NCBI GenBank assembly: GCA_903932885.1
Contig: CAIZHT010000229.1
Span: 1-10,601, forward strand
Source of the DNA: an uncultured Actinomycetes bacterium
GTDB lineage: Bacteria; Actinomycetota; Actinomycetes; Nanopelagicales; Nanopelagicaceae
Length of the DNA: 10,601 bases
Direction: 5' to 3'
Both the position numbers and the translations under genes were made by a program. Positions 1-7,202 of this stretch are shown piece by piece. The notes below the pieces were generated by a model. It worked only from the letters and a program-made list of their open reading frames with translations, had not been told where the DNA came from and did no database searches. Positions within the stretch are counted from its first letter, which is position 1, and the number at the start of each line of letters is the position of its first letter.

Positions 1-2
1 CC

Positions 3-1277
3 ATGGTTGCCGCGATTGCTCCGCTTGGGATTGCCCTTCTCTCTCTCATTCTGCGACTTGTAAATCTTGGCCAACCAAAGGGATTTGTTTTTGATGAGGT
101 TTATTACGTCGATGGTGCACGTGATTATTTGGCACATGGCGTAGAAATTGCTGGAAGTAAAGCCGAGTTCGTCGTTCATCCCCCAGTTGGGAAATGGCTC
201 ATTGCATCTGGGATACAGATTTTTGGTGACAATGAGTTTGGTTGGAGATTTGCGACTGCAGTTTTTGGGACTTTACTCATTCTTTTATTCGCTCGCATGG
301 TTCACACACTCTTCTATTCACCACTGATTACAGCACTTGCTGCTGCGCTCATGGCAATGGATGGAATGCATTTAGTACATTCTCGAACTGCACTCTTAGA
401 TCTATTTCTGACTTTCTTTGTTTTAGCAGCCGTATATTTCTGGCACCGAAATCGACACTGGTTAGCAGGAATTTCTATAGGACTTGCCTGTGCAACTAAA
501 TGGAGTGCTCTATATTTTCTCGTTCTACTAATTCTTATATCTGCCTACAGAATTTTTAGAGATTACCCTCTGAAACAAATGCCTCGCGCAATTGGTCTCA
601 AAGTCATGACATATGTCTTGCTTCCAATATCAATCTATATTTCGAGTTGGACTGGTTGGTTCGTTAGCAATCGTGGGTGGGACAGGCAATGGTCAACAAA
701 TCCATTGAATTCTTTATGGCACTACCACGCAGAGATGCTCGGTTTTCATACTGGGCTCACCGAAAAACACTCATACCAAGCAAATCCTTGGAGTTGGCTT
801 GTTATGGGAAGACCAACATCTTTCTTTTATGCAGCTCCTAAAGGTTGTGGTGAAAAAGAGTGCGCGCAAGAAGTTTTAGCGATGGGAACACCGTTTCTTT
901 GGTGGATTGGAACAATTGCATTAGCTGTAGTTATTGGTTTTTGGTTTCGCTCGCTCGTACTTCGAAAGAATGAACCAGTTCTCAATCTAATTATTATTGG
1001 TTTTGCAGCTGGTTATTTACCTTGGTTCTTTCTACAAAAACGTACTGTCTTTACATTTTATGCAATTATTATCGAGCCATTTCTCATTCTTGCAATCCTC
1101 TACTGTGCGCATTTATTCTTGAAAAGAAGCAGTAATAAGAGGATGGCACAAATAGTGATTGCTACATTTACGCTTTCAATCTTTATCTGTTTTATCTACT
1201 TTTTACCAGTATTTACCGGCGAAGTAATTACATATGAGGCATGGCGTGCGAAAATGTGGCTGCCTTCGTGGATCTAA
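3..1277 (+). CDS. pmt: Protein O-mannosyltransferase (Pmt, GT39), probably 5'-partial
   Basis: This is an integral membrane GT39 enzyme that transfers mannose from polyprenyl-phosphate-mannose to Ser/Thr of proteins being exported through Sec. Counting from the ATG at 3, the acidic pair Asp31-Glu32 follows the first membrane helix, where the catalytic Asp of the family sits. Other Pmt motifs are HPPVGK (59-64), SRTALLD (127-133), CATKWSALYF (163-172), SLWHYHAEM (237-245), PWSW (262-265), a Gly-Cys-Gly...Cys loop (281-287) and the C-terminal end MWLPSWI. All align well from memory with M. tuberculosis Rv1002c. The 424 residues visible are shorter than the roughly 500 usual, and the ATG at 3 falls directly at the start of helix 1 without the usual cytoplasmic N-terminus. 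The true start is therefore probably upstream of the window. The gene ends 7 bp before the convergent sepX stop. Confidence 0.93.
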   Translation: MVAAIAPLGIALLSLILRLVNLGQPKGFVFDEVYYVDGARDYLAHGVEIAGSKAEFVVHPPVGKWLIASGIQIFGDNEFGWRFATAVFGTLLILLFARMVHTLFYSPLITALAAALMAMDGMHLVHSRTALLDLFLTFFVLAAVYFWHRNRHWLAGISIGLACATKWSALYFLVLLILISAYRIFRDYPLKQMPRAIGLKVMTYVLLPISIYISSWTGWFVSNRGWDRQWSTNPLNSLWHYHAEMLGFHTGLTEKHSYQANPWSWLVMGRPTSFFYAAPKGCGEKECAQEVLAMGTPFLWWIGTIALAVVIGFWFRSLVLRKNEPVLNLIIIGFAAGYLPWFFLQKRTVFTFYAIIIEPFLILAILYCAHLFLKRSSNKRMAQIVIATFTLSIFICFIYFLPVFTGEVITYEAWRAKMWLPSWI

Positions 1278-1284
1278 TAACTAA

Positions 1285-2055
1285 CTATTCGTTGGATGCT
1301 TCGCGTAGGCGTTGAACTGCCTCTTCGGCTAATTGTTGGTCAAAGATTTCATCTCTACTAGGAGCAGCCGCTGCGAGAGCTTCTTTGGCAAGTCGTTCTT
1401 GCTCTTCGGTCCATGCACCAGGCGTAGTTAGATCGAGAACTCGCTTAGGCGTAATTGCCTTAGGCGCACTCAAATAAGTTGGAGTTGGAATCTGCGTTGG
1501 TTGCCAAACATTTCTATTTTCGGCGCTTCCTTTAGGAAGTAAAACAACTCCTGTGAGTTCGCGTTCGGAGAGTGGAATCCAATGTTCGTTATTGCTCTTT
1601 GGTGTAACAACATCGGCAAGATTAGCTGATGAAACACCAGATGATCGGCGATGCAATTGCTGAACACGACGTCGATGCAAGGAATCAGCAATTGTCTGTC
1701 GGCGTACGTGAGCAACATAGAGAAGAATTCCGGTTGCTGGAACAAGTACGTAAAGAAATGGCATTGAATTCATAATTCCACCTACTATTGTTGAAGTTAG
1801 AGAAAAAATAAGAATTGCAAAAATAATTCTTCTACTCAAAAGCCTTTGTGCAACTTTTGCTTCGCGATCTAAATCTGTATGGATTACACCTTCACCCGAA
1901 CTTCCAGCAGGTGATGCATTTGCAACTACTCGCAATGCACTTTTATATCGTTCAACAGATTTTCCAGAGAATTCATTTCTATCGTGGAGCCATCGCGGCA
2001 AGAAGTAGGCAACCCACATCCCTGCTATCGCAATATAAATAATTCCTGACGCCAT
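1285..2055 (-). CDS. sepX: SepX/GLPR-type membrane protein, putative Glp receptor in cell division
   Basis: This 256-residue protein begins MASGIIYIAIAGMWVAYFLP, the N-terminal membrane segment typical of actinobacterial SepX (Streptomyces) and GLPR (Corynebacterium). Two further helices lie near residues 77-95 and 98-116. Between and after them are polar regions rich in Arg, Ser and Pro. A short conserved-looking motif near 184-200 (W-Q-P, then IPTPTYLSAPKA) resembles the W-x-P...PLPTYV...APKA stretch I recall in the family. The C-terminus is an acidic Ala-rich helix. In relatives this protein localises to septa and supports division, and GLPR binds the gephyrin-like Glp encoded in the same locus. 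The same pairing is seen here, with rimJ between. I chose the ATG at 2055 over the TTG at 2064 because it aligns with the family N-terminus and follows a TANNNT box at leaderless spacing. Family assignment is good; function in this organism is inferred. Confidence 0.82.
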   Translation of the reverse strand: MASGIIYIAIAGMWVAYFLPRWLHDRNEFSGKSVERYKSALRVVANASPAGSSGEGVIHTDLDREAKVAQRLLSRRIIFAILIFSLTSTIVGGIMNSMPFLYVLVPATGILLYVAHVRRQTIADSLHRRRVQQLHRRSSGVSSANLADVVTPKSNNEHWIPLSERELTGVVLLPKGSAENRNVWQPTQIPTPTYLSAPKAITPKRVLDLTTPGAWTEEQERLAKEALAAAAPSRDEIFDQQLAEEAVQRLREASNE

Positions 2056-2063
2056 GATGTACA

Positions 2064-2069
2064 AAGATA
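2064..2069 (-). promoter_or_regulatory. Candidate -10 box for a leaderless sepX transcript
   Basis: On the minus strand the hexamer TATCTT, which fits the actinobacterial TANNNT pattern, ends 8 nt before the sepX ATG at 2055. No Shine-Dalgarno sequence lies between, so transcription may begin at or near the start codon. I see no clear -35 element. This would give sepX a promoter independent of glp-rimJ. Confidence 0.45.
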
Positions 2070-2080
2070 GAGGGAGTTAC

Positions 2081-2102
2081 GCTCAATTCCTTGGATTTGA
2101 GC
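2081..2102. repeat. 22-bp near-palindrome between rimJ and sepX (operator or weak terminator)
   Basis: Perfect 6-bp arms GCTCAA (2081-2086) and TTGAGC (2097-2102) flank a 10-bp core that also contains inverted TCC and GGA. Nine of eleven symmetric pairs match. It begins 2 bp beyond the rimJ stop. It lies about 26-47 bp upstream of the sepX ATG, across the expected -35 zone of the putative sepX promoter. No U-run follows it on the minus strand, so it is not a canonical intrinsic terminator. Confidence 0.5.
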
Positions 2103-2103
2103 A

Positions 2104-2688
2104 CTACTTCAGAGCAGGATTTTCCTTCACGAAAGATATGTGGTCGCGCCATCCACCATTGATATGTAAGTAGCGAGGACGTTCGCCCTCCAATATGTAT
2201 CCAGCTTTTTCTGCAACGCGACGAGATGCCACATTTTCTGGACGAAGATTAATTTCCACGCGATGCAGCGCTAATTCTCCAAAGGCATAGTTCGTGAGCA
2301 TATTTACTGCTTGGGTCGTATAGCCCTTATTGGCATAGTTGCGATCAATCCAGTATCCAATATGGCCTGCACGCATTGCTCCGTAAATAACGCCCCCTAA
2401 AGAAATCTGGCCGATAAGAGTTTTTTCGTGAAATATCGCCAGAGAGAAAGAACGTTCCTGTCTACCTTCGCGGTTGTAGGCACGCACCATCTCGTAAAAA
2501 GAGGGTAGTTCTGACGATAACTCTGGCCCCCCAAATTTTTGAGGCAAAACAGGAATTGTCGCCTCCCAAGGAGTGAGCCATTCTCGATTTTGTGCACGTA
2601 CTGAATGCCACTGCTTGCGATCTCTAAAGCGCAAGGGGCGAAGAGTTATCTCCGTGCTATTGAGAATTACTGGCCATTGTGCAGACAT
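2104..2688 (-). CDS. rimJ: RimJ/RimL-family GNAT N-acetyltransferase
   Basis: This is a 194-residue GNAT-fold acetyltransferase of the group that acetylates protein N-terminal amines, classically ribosomal proteins S5 and L12, using acetyl-CoA. The start shows the family pattern ITLRPLRFRDRKQW (14-27) and EWLTPWEAT (36-44). The acetyl-CoA loop is at about 118-126 (Y-A-N-K-G-Y-T-T-Q). The C-terminal hallmark LHRVEINLRPENVASRRVAE (141-160) is followed by KAGYILEG. The loop has NKGYTT in place of the usual basic RGxGxA form, a variation common in this subgroup. The gene starts 16 bp after glp ends and precedes sepX by about 50 bp, an order also found in M. tuberculosis (Rv0994-Rv0995-Rv0996). 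The upstream SD-like purine stretch is weak, so translation may depend on readthrough from glp. The true substrate is unknown, and linkage to Glp and SepX does not prove a division role. Confidence 0.9.
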   Translation of the reverse strand: MSAQWPVILNSTEITLRPLRFRDRKQWHSVRAQNREWLTPWEATIPVLPQKFGGPELSSELPSFYEMVRAYNREGRQERSFSLAIFHEKTLIGQISLGGVIYGAMRAGHIGYWIDRNYANKGYTTQAVNMLTNYAFGELALHRVEINLRPENVASRRVAEKAGYILEGERPRYLHINGGWRDHISFVKENPALK

Positions 2689-2704
2689 TTCGTATCTCTA
2701 CCTA

Positions 2705-3616
2705 CTAAATATAGCGTCGCTCAAGAACAACAACACTTACTTCAGTTCCAGCCTTTAATTCAGAATCGTTTTCGCTCAAGGCTATAAAACAATTTGCATC
2801 CGAGAGTGTTGTGAGTTCTTCTTGATCAGGGAGCGCCTGAACTGATTTGCCATCTTCTGACAATATGGCACGAAGATATGAGCGTTTGCCCGGTGTTGAA
2901 CTAACACCTCGTTCAAGTTTTGCTTTCACGCTTGGACGATGAATAGTAGAAGCGCCCAACATGGTGCGGATCATGGGGCGTACAAATAATTCAAATGAAA
3001 TATATGCAGCAATTGGATCTCCCGGCAGAGTGACAACCGGCGTCTTATCGGGACCAATCTGACCAAAATTATGTCGCCCACTTGATTCGATTGCCATATC
3101 CACGATTGTAATTTCACCAAGTTGGGCGAGAGTTCGTGTAATCAAATCAAATGAATCATCTTGGCGTTCTCCACTTACGATGATGAGATCTGCTCGCACT
3201 AATTGGTCTTCAATAACTTTACGTAATTCTTCTTCATCATCTGGAATCGAATGTACGCGATATGCAACAGCTCCAACTTCGCGTACCGCTGTAGTCAATA
3301 GCCAAGAATTTGTTTCAAACTCTTCGTCGTCAACTAGAGATTTTCCAGGTTCAACAAGATCTGGGCCAGCCGAGAGTACGACAACTCGTGGATGTGGACG
3401 AGTAGGTAGGCGATCACGACCGATAGATGCTGCTAGACCAATTTGTGTAGATCTAATTCGACTTCCTGCTCGCATTACTAATCTTTCGCCAGCATAAATA
3501 TCCGAGGCAAGGGTCGCACCGTGAGCATCGAGAAGTGACATTTCAAAGGAATCAAGAGGAGCGCAGATGCCAAGAAGCGATGTAAGAAACTCATCAACTC
3601 TTGTTTGCTCTGTCAT
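2705..3616 (-). CDS. glp: Glp: MoeA/gephyrin-like protein lacking domain II and catalytic motifs
   Basis: The protein has 303 residues, whereas MoeA proteins have about 400. Residues 1-42 match the MoeA N-terminus (EFLTSLL...LLDAHGATLASDIYA). The sequence then jumps at about 42-43 to the region just before domain III (AGERLVMRAGSRIRSTQIGL). The DNSAMDGY motif and all of domain II are absent. Domain III is recognisable but altered: LSAGPDL (81-87) replaces the usual LSTGDEL, SGERQDD (148-154) replaces SGGVSxG, and the KPGKP lysine motif is replaced around 176-185 by ESSGRHNFG. LPGDP (197-201) is retained. Domain IV (about 228-300) is intact. Molybdate insertion is therefore unlikely. Corynebacterial Glp is a gephyrin-like division protein that binds the membrane receptor GLPR, whose homologue lies two genes downstream. 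I prefer the ATG at 3616 over the GTG at 3622 because AAGG or a TANNNT box sits at suitable distance from it. No frameshift is visible across the junction. Confidence 0.85.
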   Translation of the reverse strand: MTEQTRVDEFLTSLLGICAPLDSFEMSLLDAHGATLASDIYAGERLVMRAGSRIRSTQIGLAASIGRDRLPTRPHPRVVVLSAGPDLVEPGKSLVDDEEFETNSWLLTTAVREVGAVAYRVHSIPDDEEELRKVIEDQLVRADLIIVSGERQDDSFDLITRTLAQLGEITIVDMAIESSGRHNFGQIGPDKTPVVTLPGDPIAAYISFELFVRPMIRTMLGASTIHRPSVKAKLERGVSSTPGKRSYLRAILSEDGKSVQALPDQEELTTLSDANCFIALSENDSELKAGTEVSVVVLERRYI

Positions 3617-3622
3617 AATCAC

Positions 3623-3628
3623 ACCTTA
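3623..3628 (-). promoter_or_regulatory. Candidate -10 box (or overlapping SD) before glp
   Basis: On the minus strand TAAGGT ends 6 nt before the glp ATG at 3616. It fits TANNNT at leaderless spacing, but the AAGG inside it could equally be a Shine-Dalgarno sequence for the same ATG. Both readings support the ATG over the upstream GTG. No -35 is apparent in the 43-bp divergent gap with the cyclo-ligase gene. Confidence 0.3.
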
Positions 3629-3659
3629 CTTGTTCCACACATATTTCTAGGGGATTTCG

Positions 3660-4205
3660 ATGAACATGAATGACGAAAAGTCTGCTCTTCGTGAGCACTA
3701 TCGTCAGATGCGTTTAGAAAATAAAGAGAATTCTTCTTTCGAAAAGGTGCTAGAGATTCCAGAAATTGCTGGTTCAAAAATTATCGCTTCCTATTATTCC
3801 TATGGCAATGAACCTAGTACCGATGCTATAAATAAAAATTTGATTGCCCTAGGTATCAAATTGCTTCTACCTCGAATCATTGGAAGCGAATTAGAGTGGC
3901 GGTTCTGGGATGGAAATCCTCTGGAGCTTGAAAAGATTAATGGAATCCATGAACCGACCGGTGAATTATTGACCGCTTCCTCCGATATTGATTCTGTGAT
4001 TGTTCCTGCACTTGCTATCGACCACAGTGGAAATCGATTAGGAAAAGGTAAAGGATTCTACGATCGCGCACTTGCTTCGATCGATGCCTTTACTGTCGCA
4101 CTGATTTATTCCAACGAATTCTTATCTACAACGCTTCCACATGAATCTTTTGATATCAAGGTCAAAGCGGCTCTCACGCCAAAATCGTTACACCGATTTA
4201 GTTAG
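3660..4205 (+). CDS. 5-formyltetrahydrofolate cyclo-ligase (methenyl-THF synthetase)
   Basis: This cytosolic enzyme uses ATP to convert 5-formyl-THF to 5,10-methenyl-THF, returning the storage or inhibitory folate to the one-carbon pool. It has 181 residues, typical for the family. The N-terminal helix has the expected K-x-x-L-R...R-x-x-R pattern (7-18), then YYSYGNEPST (45-54) and LLLPRI (68-73). The signature phosphate-binding loop is RLGKGKGFYDRAL (126-138), equivalent to RLGxGxGYYDR. AGGGGA-like purines at 3649-3654 sit 5 nt before the ATG at 3660 and favour it over the in-frame ATG at 3666. The gene is divergent from glp and overlaps the convergent acyl-CoA dehydrogenase by 8 bp at its 3' end. 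In M. tuberculosis the homologue Rv0992c is divergent from galU-moeA1; galU is not found between them here. Confidence 0.95.
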   Translation: MNMNDEKSALREHYRQMRLENKENSSFEKVLEIPEIAGSKIIASYYSYGNEPSTDAINKNLIALGIKLLLPRIIGSELEWRFWDGNPLELEKINGIHEPTGELLTASSDIDSVIVPALAIDHSGNRLGKGKGFYDRALASIDAFTVALIYSNEFLSTTLPHESFDIKVKAALTPKSLHRFS

Positions 4206-5340
4206 GAAGATTTCTAGCCATTACTATTCGTTGAATTTGATTGGTACCTTCGTAAATCTGTGTCAATTTTGCATCACGCATCATTCGCTCAACAGGATAA
4301 TCCGATACGTATCCGTATCCCCCTAGTACTTGAATTGCATCTTGGGTAACTTTCATAGCTACATCACTTGCAAAACATTTGCTCGCTGCTGAAAAGAACC
4401 TTAGATCTTTCTCCCCGCGTTCACTTTTCACTGCAGCTGCATATGTGAGTTGGCGCGCTGCTGCAATATTCATCGCCATATCAGCCAACATGAATTGAAC
4501 TGCTTGAAAATCAAAAATCTCTTTTCCAAATTGCTTGCGTTCATGCGAATACTTAGTTGCAACATCTAACGCGCCTTGGGCAAGGCCTAGTGCTTGTGCT
4601 GCAATTGTTACGCGAGTGTGGTCTAAAGTATTCATAGCTAATGTAAATCCCTCACCCACTGCACTTATTCGACGATTATCATCGAGTACAACGCCATCGA
4701 AATAAACCTCACATGTCGGTGAACCTCTAAAACCCATCTTCTTCTCTGGTGCACCAAAAGAAACTCCTGGATCAGATTTTTCAACTATAAATGCTGTGAT
4801 TCCTTTTGAGCCCAGCGAAGAATCACCTTGCGCAATGACTGTATAAAACTCTGAGATGCCTGCATTTGAAATCCATTTTTTACTACCATTCAAAATCCAA
4901 GTATCACCTTTGCGTTCAACTTTTGTACGAAGTGCGGAAGCATCAGATCCTGCATCAGATTCAGATAAGCAGTAGGAAAATCCTGAACCTTGAGCAAGTG
5001 GCTTGAGCCAACGTTTCTTCTGTTCTTCGTTTCCTCCAAGAATCAATGGCAAGGAACCTAATTTATTTACCGCAGGGATCAGTGACGAGGAGCCACACAC
5101 TCGTGCAATCTCTTCAATAATAATTACTACACCTAATGCATCAGCACCTTGTCCACCGTATTGCGTTGGTACATGGGCTGCAGATAAACCTGCTCGCGTA
5201 AGTGCCTTTGCCGCTTCTTGTGGAAAGCGATGATCTTCATCAACTGCACGCGCATGTGGTGCAATCTCTTTTTCTGCAAGAGCTCTAACACTATTGCGCA
5301 ATTCCTTATATTCATCTGGTAAATCAAATAGCGCTTCCAT
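4198..5340 (-). CDS. Acyl-CoA dehydrogenase
   Basis: This FAD-dependent enzyme catalyses alpha,beta-dehydrogenation of acyl-CoA, passing electrons to electron-transfer flavoprotein. Residue numbers here count from the upstream TTG; subtract 1 for the ATG used. Signature 1 is at 125-134 (CLSESDAGSD). NGSKKWISNAG (152-162) binds FAD. The GGYGY and RDAK motifs of signature 2 lie at 341-345 and 356-359. The catalytic Glu365 sits in IYEGTNQIQR (363-372). The length, about 380 residues, is standard for short- or branched-chain members, and it resembles actinobacterial FadE25-type proteins, though substrate cannot be read from sequence. The ATG at 5340 shares one base with the upstream CopD-CtaG stop (TGATG), and AAGGA lies 9 nt before it, so translation is likely coupled to the copper/oxidase gene. 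No beta-oxidation partner is nearby in the window. Confidence 0.95.
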   Translation of the reverse strand: MEALFDLPDEYKELRNSVRALAEKEIAPHARAVDEDHRFPQEAAKALTRAGLSAAHVPTQYGGQGADALGVVIIIEEIARVCGSSSLIPAVNKLGSLPLILGGNEEQKKRWLKPLAQGSGFSYCLSESDAGSDASALRTKVERKGDTWILNGSKKWISNAGISEFYTVIAQGDSSLGSKGITAFIVEKSDPGVSFGAPEKKMGFRGSPTCEVYFDGVVLDDNRRISAVGEGFTLAMNTLDHTRVTIAAQALGLAQGALDVATKYSHERKQFGKEIFDFQAVQFMLADMAMNIAAARQLTYAAAVKSERGEKDLRFFSAASKCFASDVAMKVTQDAIQVLGGYGYVSDYPVERMMRDAKLTQIYEGTNQIQRIVMARNLPN

Positions 5341-7202
5341 CAACGCACATCCTTGTCATTCTTCGCTAGGTTCGATAGATATTGGTTGTATTGCGCTAAT
5401 TCATCTGGTTGTCCCATTGCAGCCATTCGAGCAGTGTTCTTATCTATGCGAGTCGCCTCACGCGAGTCATCACGCATCCACTGTATAAATGTTGCCACAA
5501 GTGCAAGAAGAATTGGAATCTCCCCCATTGCCCAACCGATTGCGCCGCCTCTATTTTGATCTGCAAGAAGATCGCCAAGCCATGGAGTATTTAGTGATGC
5601 AAAATAACCTTGATCAATAAGAGTAGTGGTCGACATCAGGGCAACTGAGAAGAATGCATGAATGCTCATTGCTGCAAAGAGAATAACAATCTTTACTAAA
5701 TGTGGGATTTTACGGGGATTGGGATCTATTCCTACAACAACATAAAAGAAAAGTGTTCCTGCCAGCATGAAATGAAAATTCATAAAGAAGTGACCAACAT
5801 GGCTCTGCATCATTCCGCCAAACAGTGAAGTGAAGTAGAGGGCAAATAATGAACCATCAAAGATTGCTAATGCAATAAGTGGGTTTGTATAGAAGCGGCC
5901 CAGACGAGAATGAAGAGCAGATATTAGTGAGCCCCTGACTCCACGTTCAGTTGATGTTCTACCTTGTGGCAATGTTCGCAGCGCTAAAGTTATTGGTGCT
6001 CCTAAAACAATTCCAATCGGTGCAATCATTCCCAAAAACATATGAGCAGCCATGTGATATGAAAAAGCAAAGTTCGCGTAAAGTCCTAAGCCTCCACTTG
6101 TAGCGAAATCAATAACAGAAATTCCAAGTGCAAAAGAAATAGTTCGCCCAACTGGCCATTTGTCACCACGTTTTGTTAGGACAATTACTCCCTTTATATA
6201 GAGAGCAACAGCTAATACTAAAAGCCCAATCATGAGGGCATCTGGCTCGTATGAAAAAAGGATACGAGAAAGTGTTGGAGGTGGTGGTGTTTCAATTCCT
6301 GCAAGGGTAAGAGCTGATTTAGCAGATTCATCTGATTTGCGAATTGGCGCTTGATTAGATGATAGCCATGCACCCAGCGCTAATGCACTCACCATTATGA
6401 ATGCTTCAACCATTATCAGTCGTGCCATCGCAACCCAATTGATTGCAGGTTTTTTACTCAAGTTCTTTCGATGCAAATACCCCATCGCAAGCAGTGCCAT
6501 TGTTAGAACAATCTTGGCAACAACAACTAGGGCATATGTTGTCTGCCAAGCAGATTTGAAATCTAAACGTACCCATGCATTTGCGCTACCACTGATAACA
6601 ACTGCAATAGCGCTCCAAAGTGCCAGAACGCTAAAGCGAGGAACGGCAATTATTCGATCTTTTGAATCAATGAAGATAAGTGCAAAAATTCCACCAACCC
6701 ATAGTGCTAATCCAACAACATGAACTACGAGGGAGCCAATAGCTAAGGAGTGAGAACCACTAGAGGCTGCATGGCTTTGGAAAACTGGAAAAATGATTCC
6801 AATGATTGAGAGTACTAATAATGAAATTGTTGTATTTATCCTCTGAATTTTCTTCGCCGATAGCAGAGCAACTACAGAAATCAAAGTCTGAAAGAGAAAA
6901 TACTGGCCCAGGGTTACTTGAGTAAGAAAAGAGCGCATGACGGTGAGGTCAAATGCTGCCGTAAAGGACTGACCTAAGATGTTGGCTAGTGTGAAAAGTA
7001 TCGTTCCTACACTTCCAATAAGCCAAAGAAGTGAAGAGAGTTGAAGTATGGATCGAAGCTTTTGTGCAGAGGTTGAAAGTTTTCCCTCTGTATCTAGAAG
7101 AAGAAATGCCATTGCCAAAAGTGTTCCAACAACAGCAAAACTTGCTGATATGTTGAGAAACTTACTAAAGGTCACTCCTGCACTTATCAGCGGACCACTC
7201 AT
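5340..7202 (-). CDS. CopD-CtaG fusion: copper transport / cytochrome oxidase assembly membrane protein
   Basis: This 620-residue polytopic protein has two parts, a fusion widespread in actinobacteria. Residues about 10-285 form a CopD-like copper-transport domain; SHAASSGSHSLAIG (143-156) is followed by H161 and WVGGIFALIF (168-177). Residues about 310-580 form a caa3-type CtaG domain. Its motifs are YHMAAHMFLGMIAP (382-395), LGAPITLALRTLP (400-412), HVGHFFMNFHFMLAG (468-482), GIDPNPRKIPH (491-501) and H515. These histidines and methionines are candidate copper ligands. The cytoplasmic tail (about 578-620) is charged. CtaG proteins help deliver copper to the CuB centre of cytochrome c oxidase, and CopD works with CopC in copper uptake. 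The start overlaps the copC-like stop by 4 nt (ATGA) and the stop overlaps the acyl-CoA dehydrogenase start by 1 nt, indicating one coupled operon. Confidence 0.93.
   Translation of the reverse strand: MSGPLISAGVTFSKFLNISASFAVVGTLLAMAFLLLDTEGKLSTSAQKLRSILQLSSLLWLIGSVGTILFTLANILGQSFTAAFDLTVMRSFLTQVTLGQYFLFQTLISVVALLSAKKIQRINTTISLLVLSIIGIIFPVFQSHAASSGSHSLAIGSLVVHVVGLALWVGGIFALIFIDSKDRIIAVPRFSVLALWSAIAVVISGSANAWVRLDFKSAWQTTYALVVVAKIVLTMALLAMGYLHRKNLSKKPAINWVAMARLIMVEAFIMVSALALGAWLSSNQAPIRKSDESAKSALTLAGIETPPPPTLSRILFSYEPDALMIGLLVLAVALYIKGVIVLTKRGDKWPVGRTISFALGISVIDFATSGGLGLYANFAFSYHMAAHMFLGMIAPIGIVLGAPITLALRTLPQGRTSTERGVRGSLISALHSRLGRFYTNPLIALAIFDGSLFALYFTSLFGGMMQSHVGHFFMNFHFMLAGTLFFYVVVGIDPNPRKIPHLVKIVILFAAMSIHAFFSVALMSTTTLIDQGYFASLNTPWLGDLLADQNRGGAIGWAMGEIPILLALVATFIQWMRDDSREATRIDKNTARMAAMGQPDELAQYNQYLSNLAKNDKDVR

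Noticed and set aside
242..499. 85-residue ORF inside pmt
   Set aside because: Alternative frame of a clearly coding gene, cysteine-rich nonsense with no start signal.
1278..1284. Terminator between pmt and sepX
   Set aside because: Only 7 bp separate the convergent stops, and no stem-loop could be found around them.
2055..2064. TTG start at 2064 for sepX
   Set aside because: It adds three residues not matching the family N-terminus and has no Shine-Dalgarno sequence; the ATG at 2055 fits both the family and a leaderless start.
3180..3497. 105-residue plus-strand ORF opposite glp
   Set aside because: Antisense shadow rich in Arg/Ser/Thr; the glp frame carries recognisable MoeA motifs.
2705..3622. 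Annotation of the MoeA-like protein as molybdopterin molybdenumtransferase
   Set aside because: The internal domain II region, DNSAMDGY, SGGVSxG and KPGKP motifs are all missing or changed, and the neighbours are rimJ and sepX, so a Glp role fits better.
4190..4215. Bidirectional terminator at the 5-FCL / acyl-CoA dehydrogenase junction
   Set aside because: The genes overlap by 8 bp and no stem with a T-run is visible on either strand.
5340..5343. TTG at 5343 as acyl-CoA dehydrogenase start
   Set aside because: The adjacent ATG at 5340 is a stronger start codon, has AAGGA at 9 nt, and forms the classic TGATG coupling with the upstream stop.
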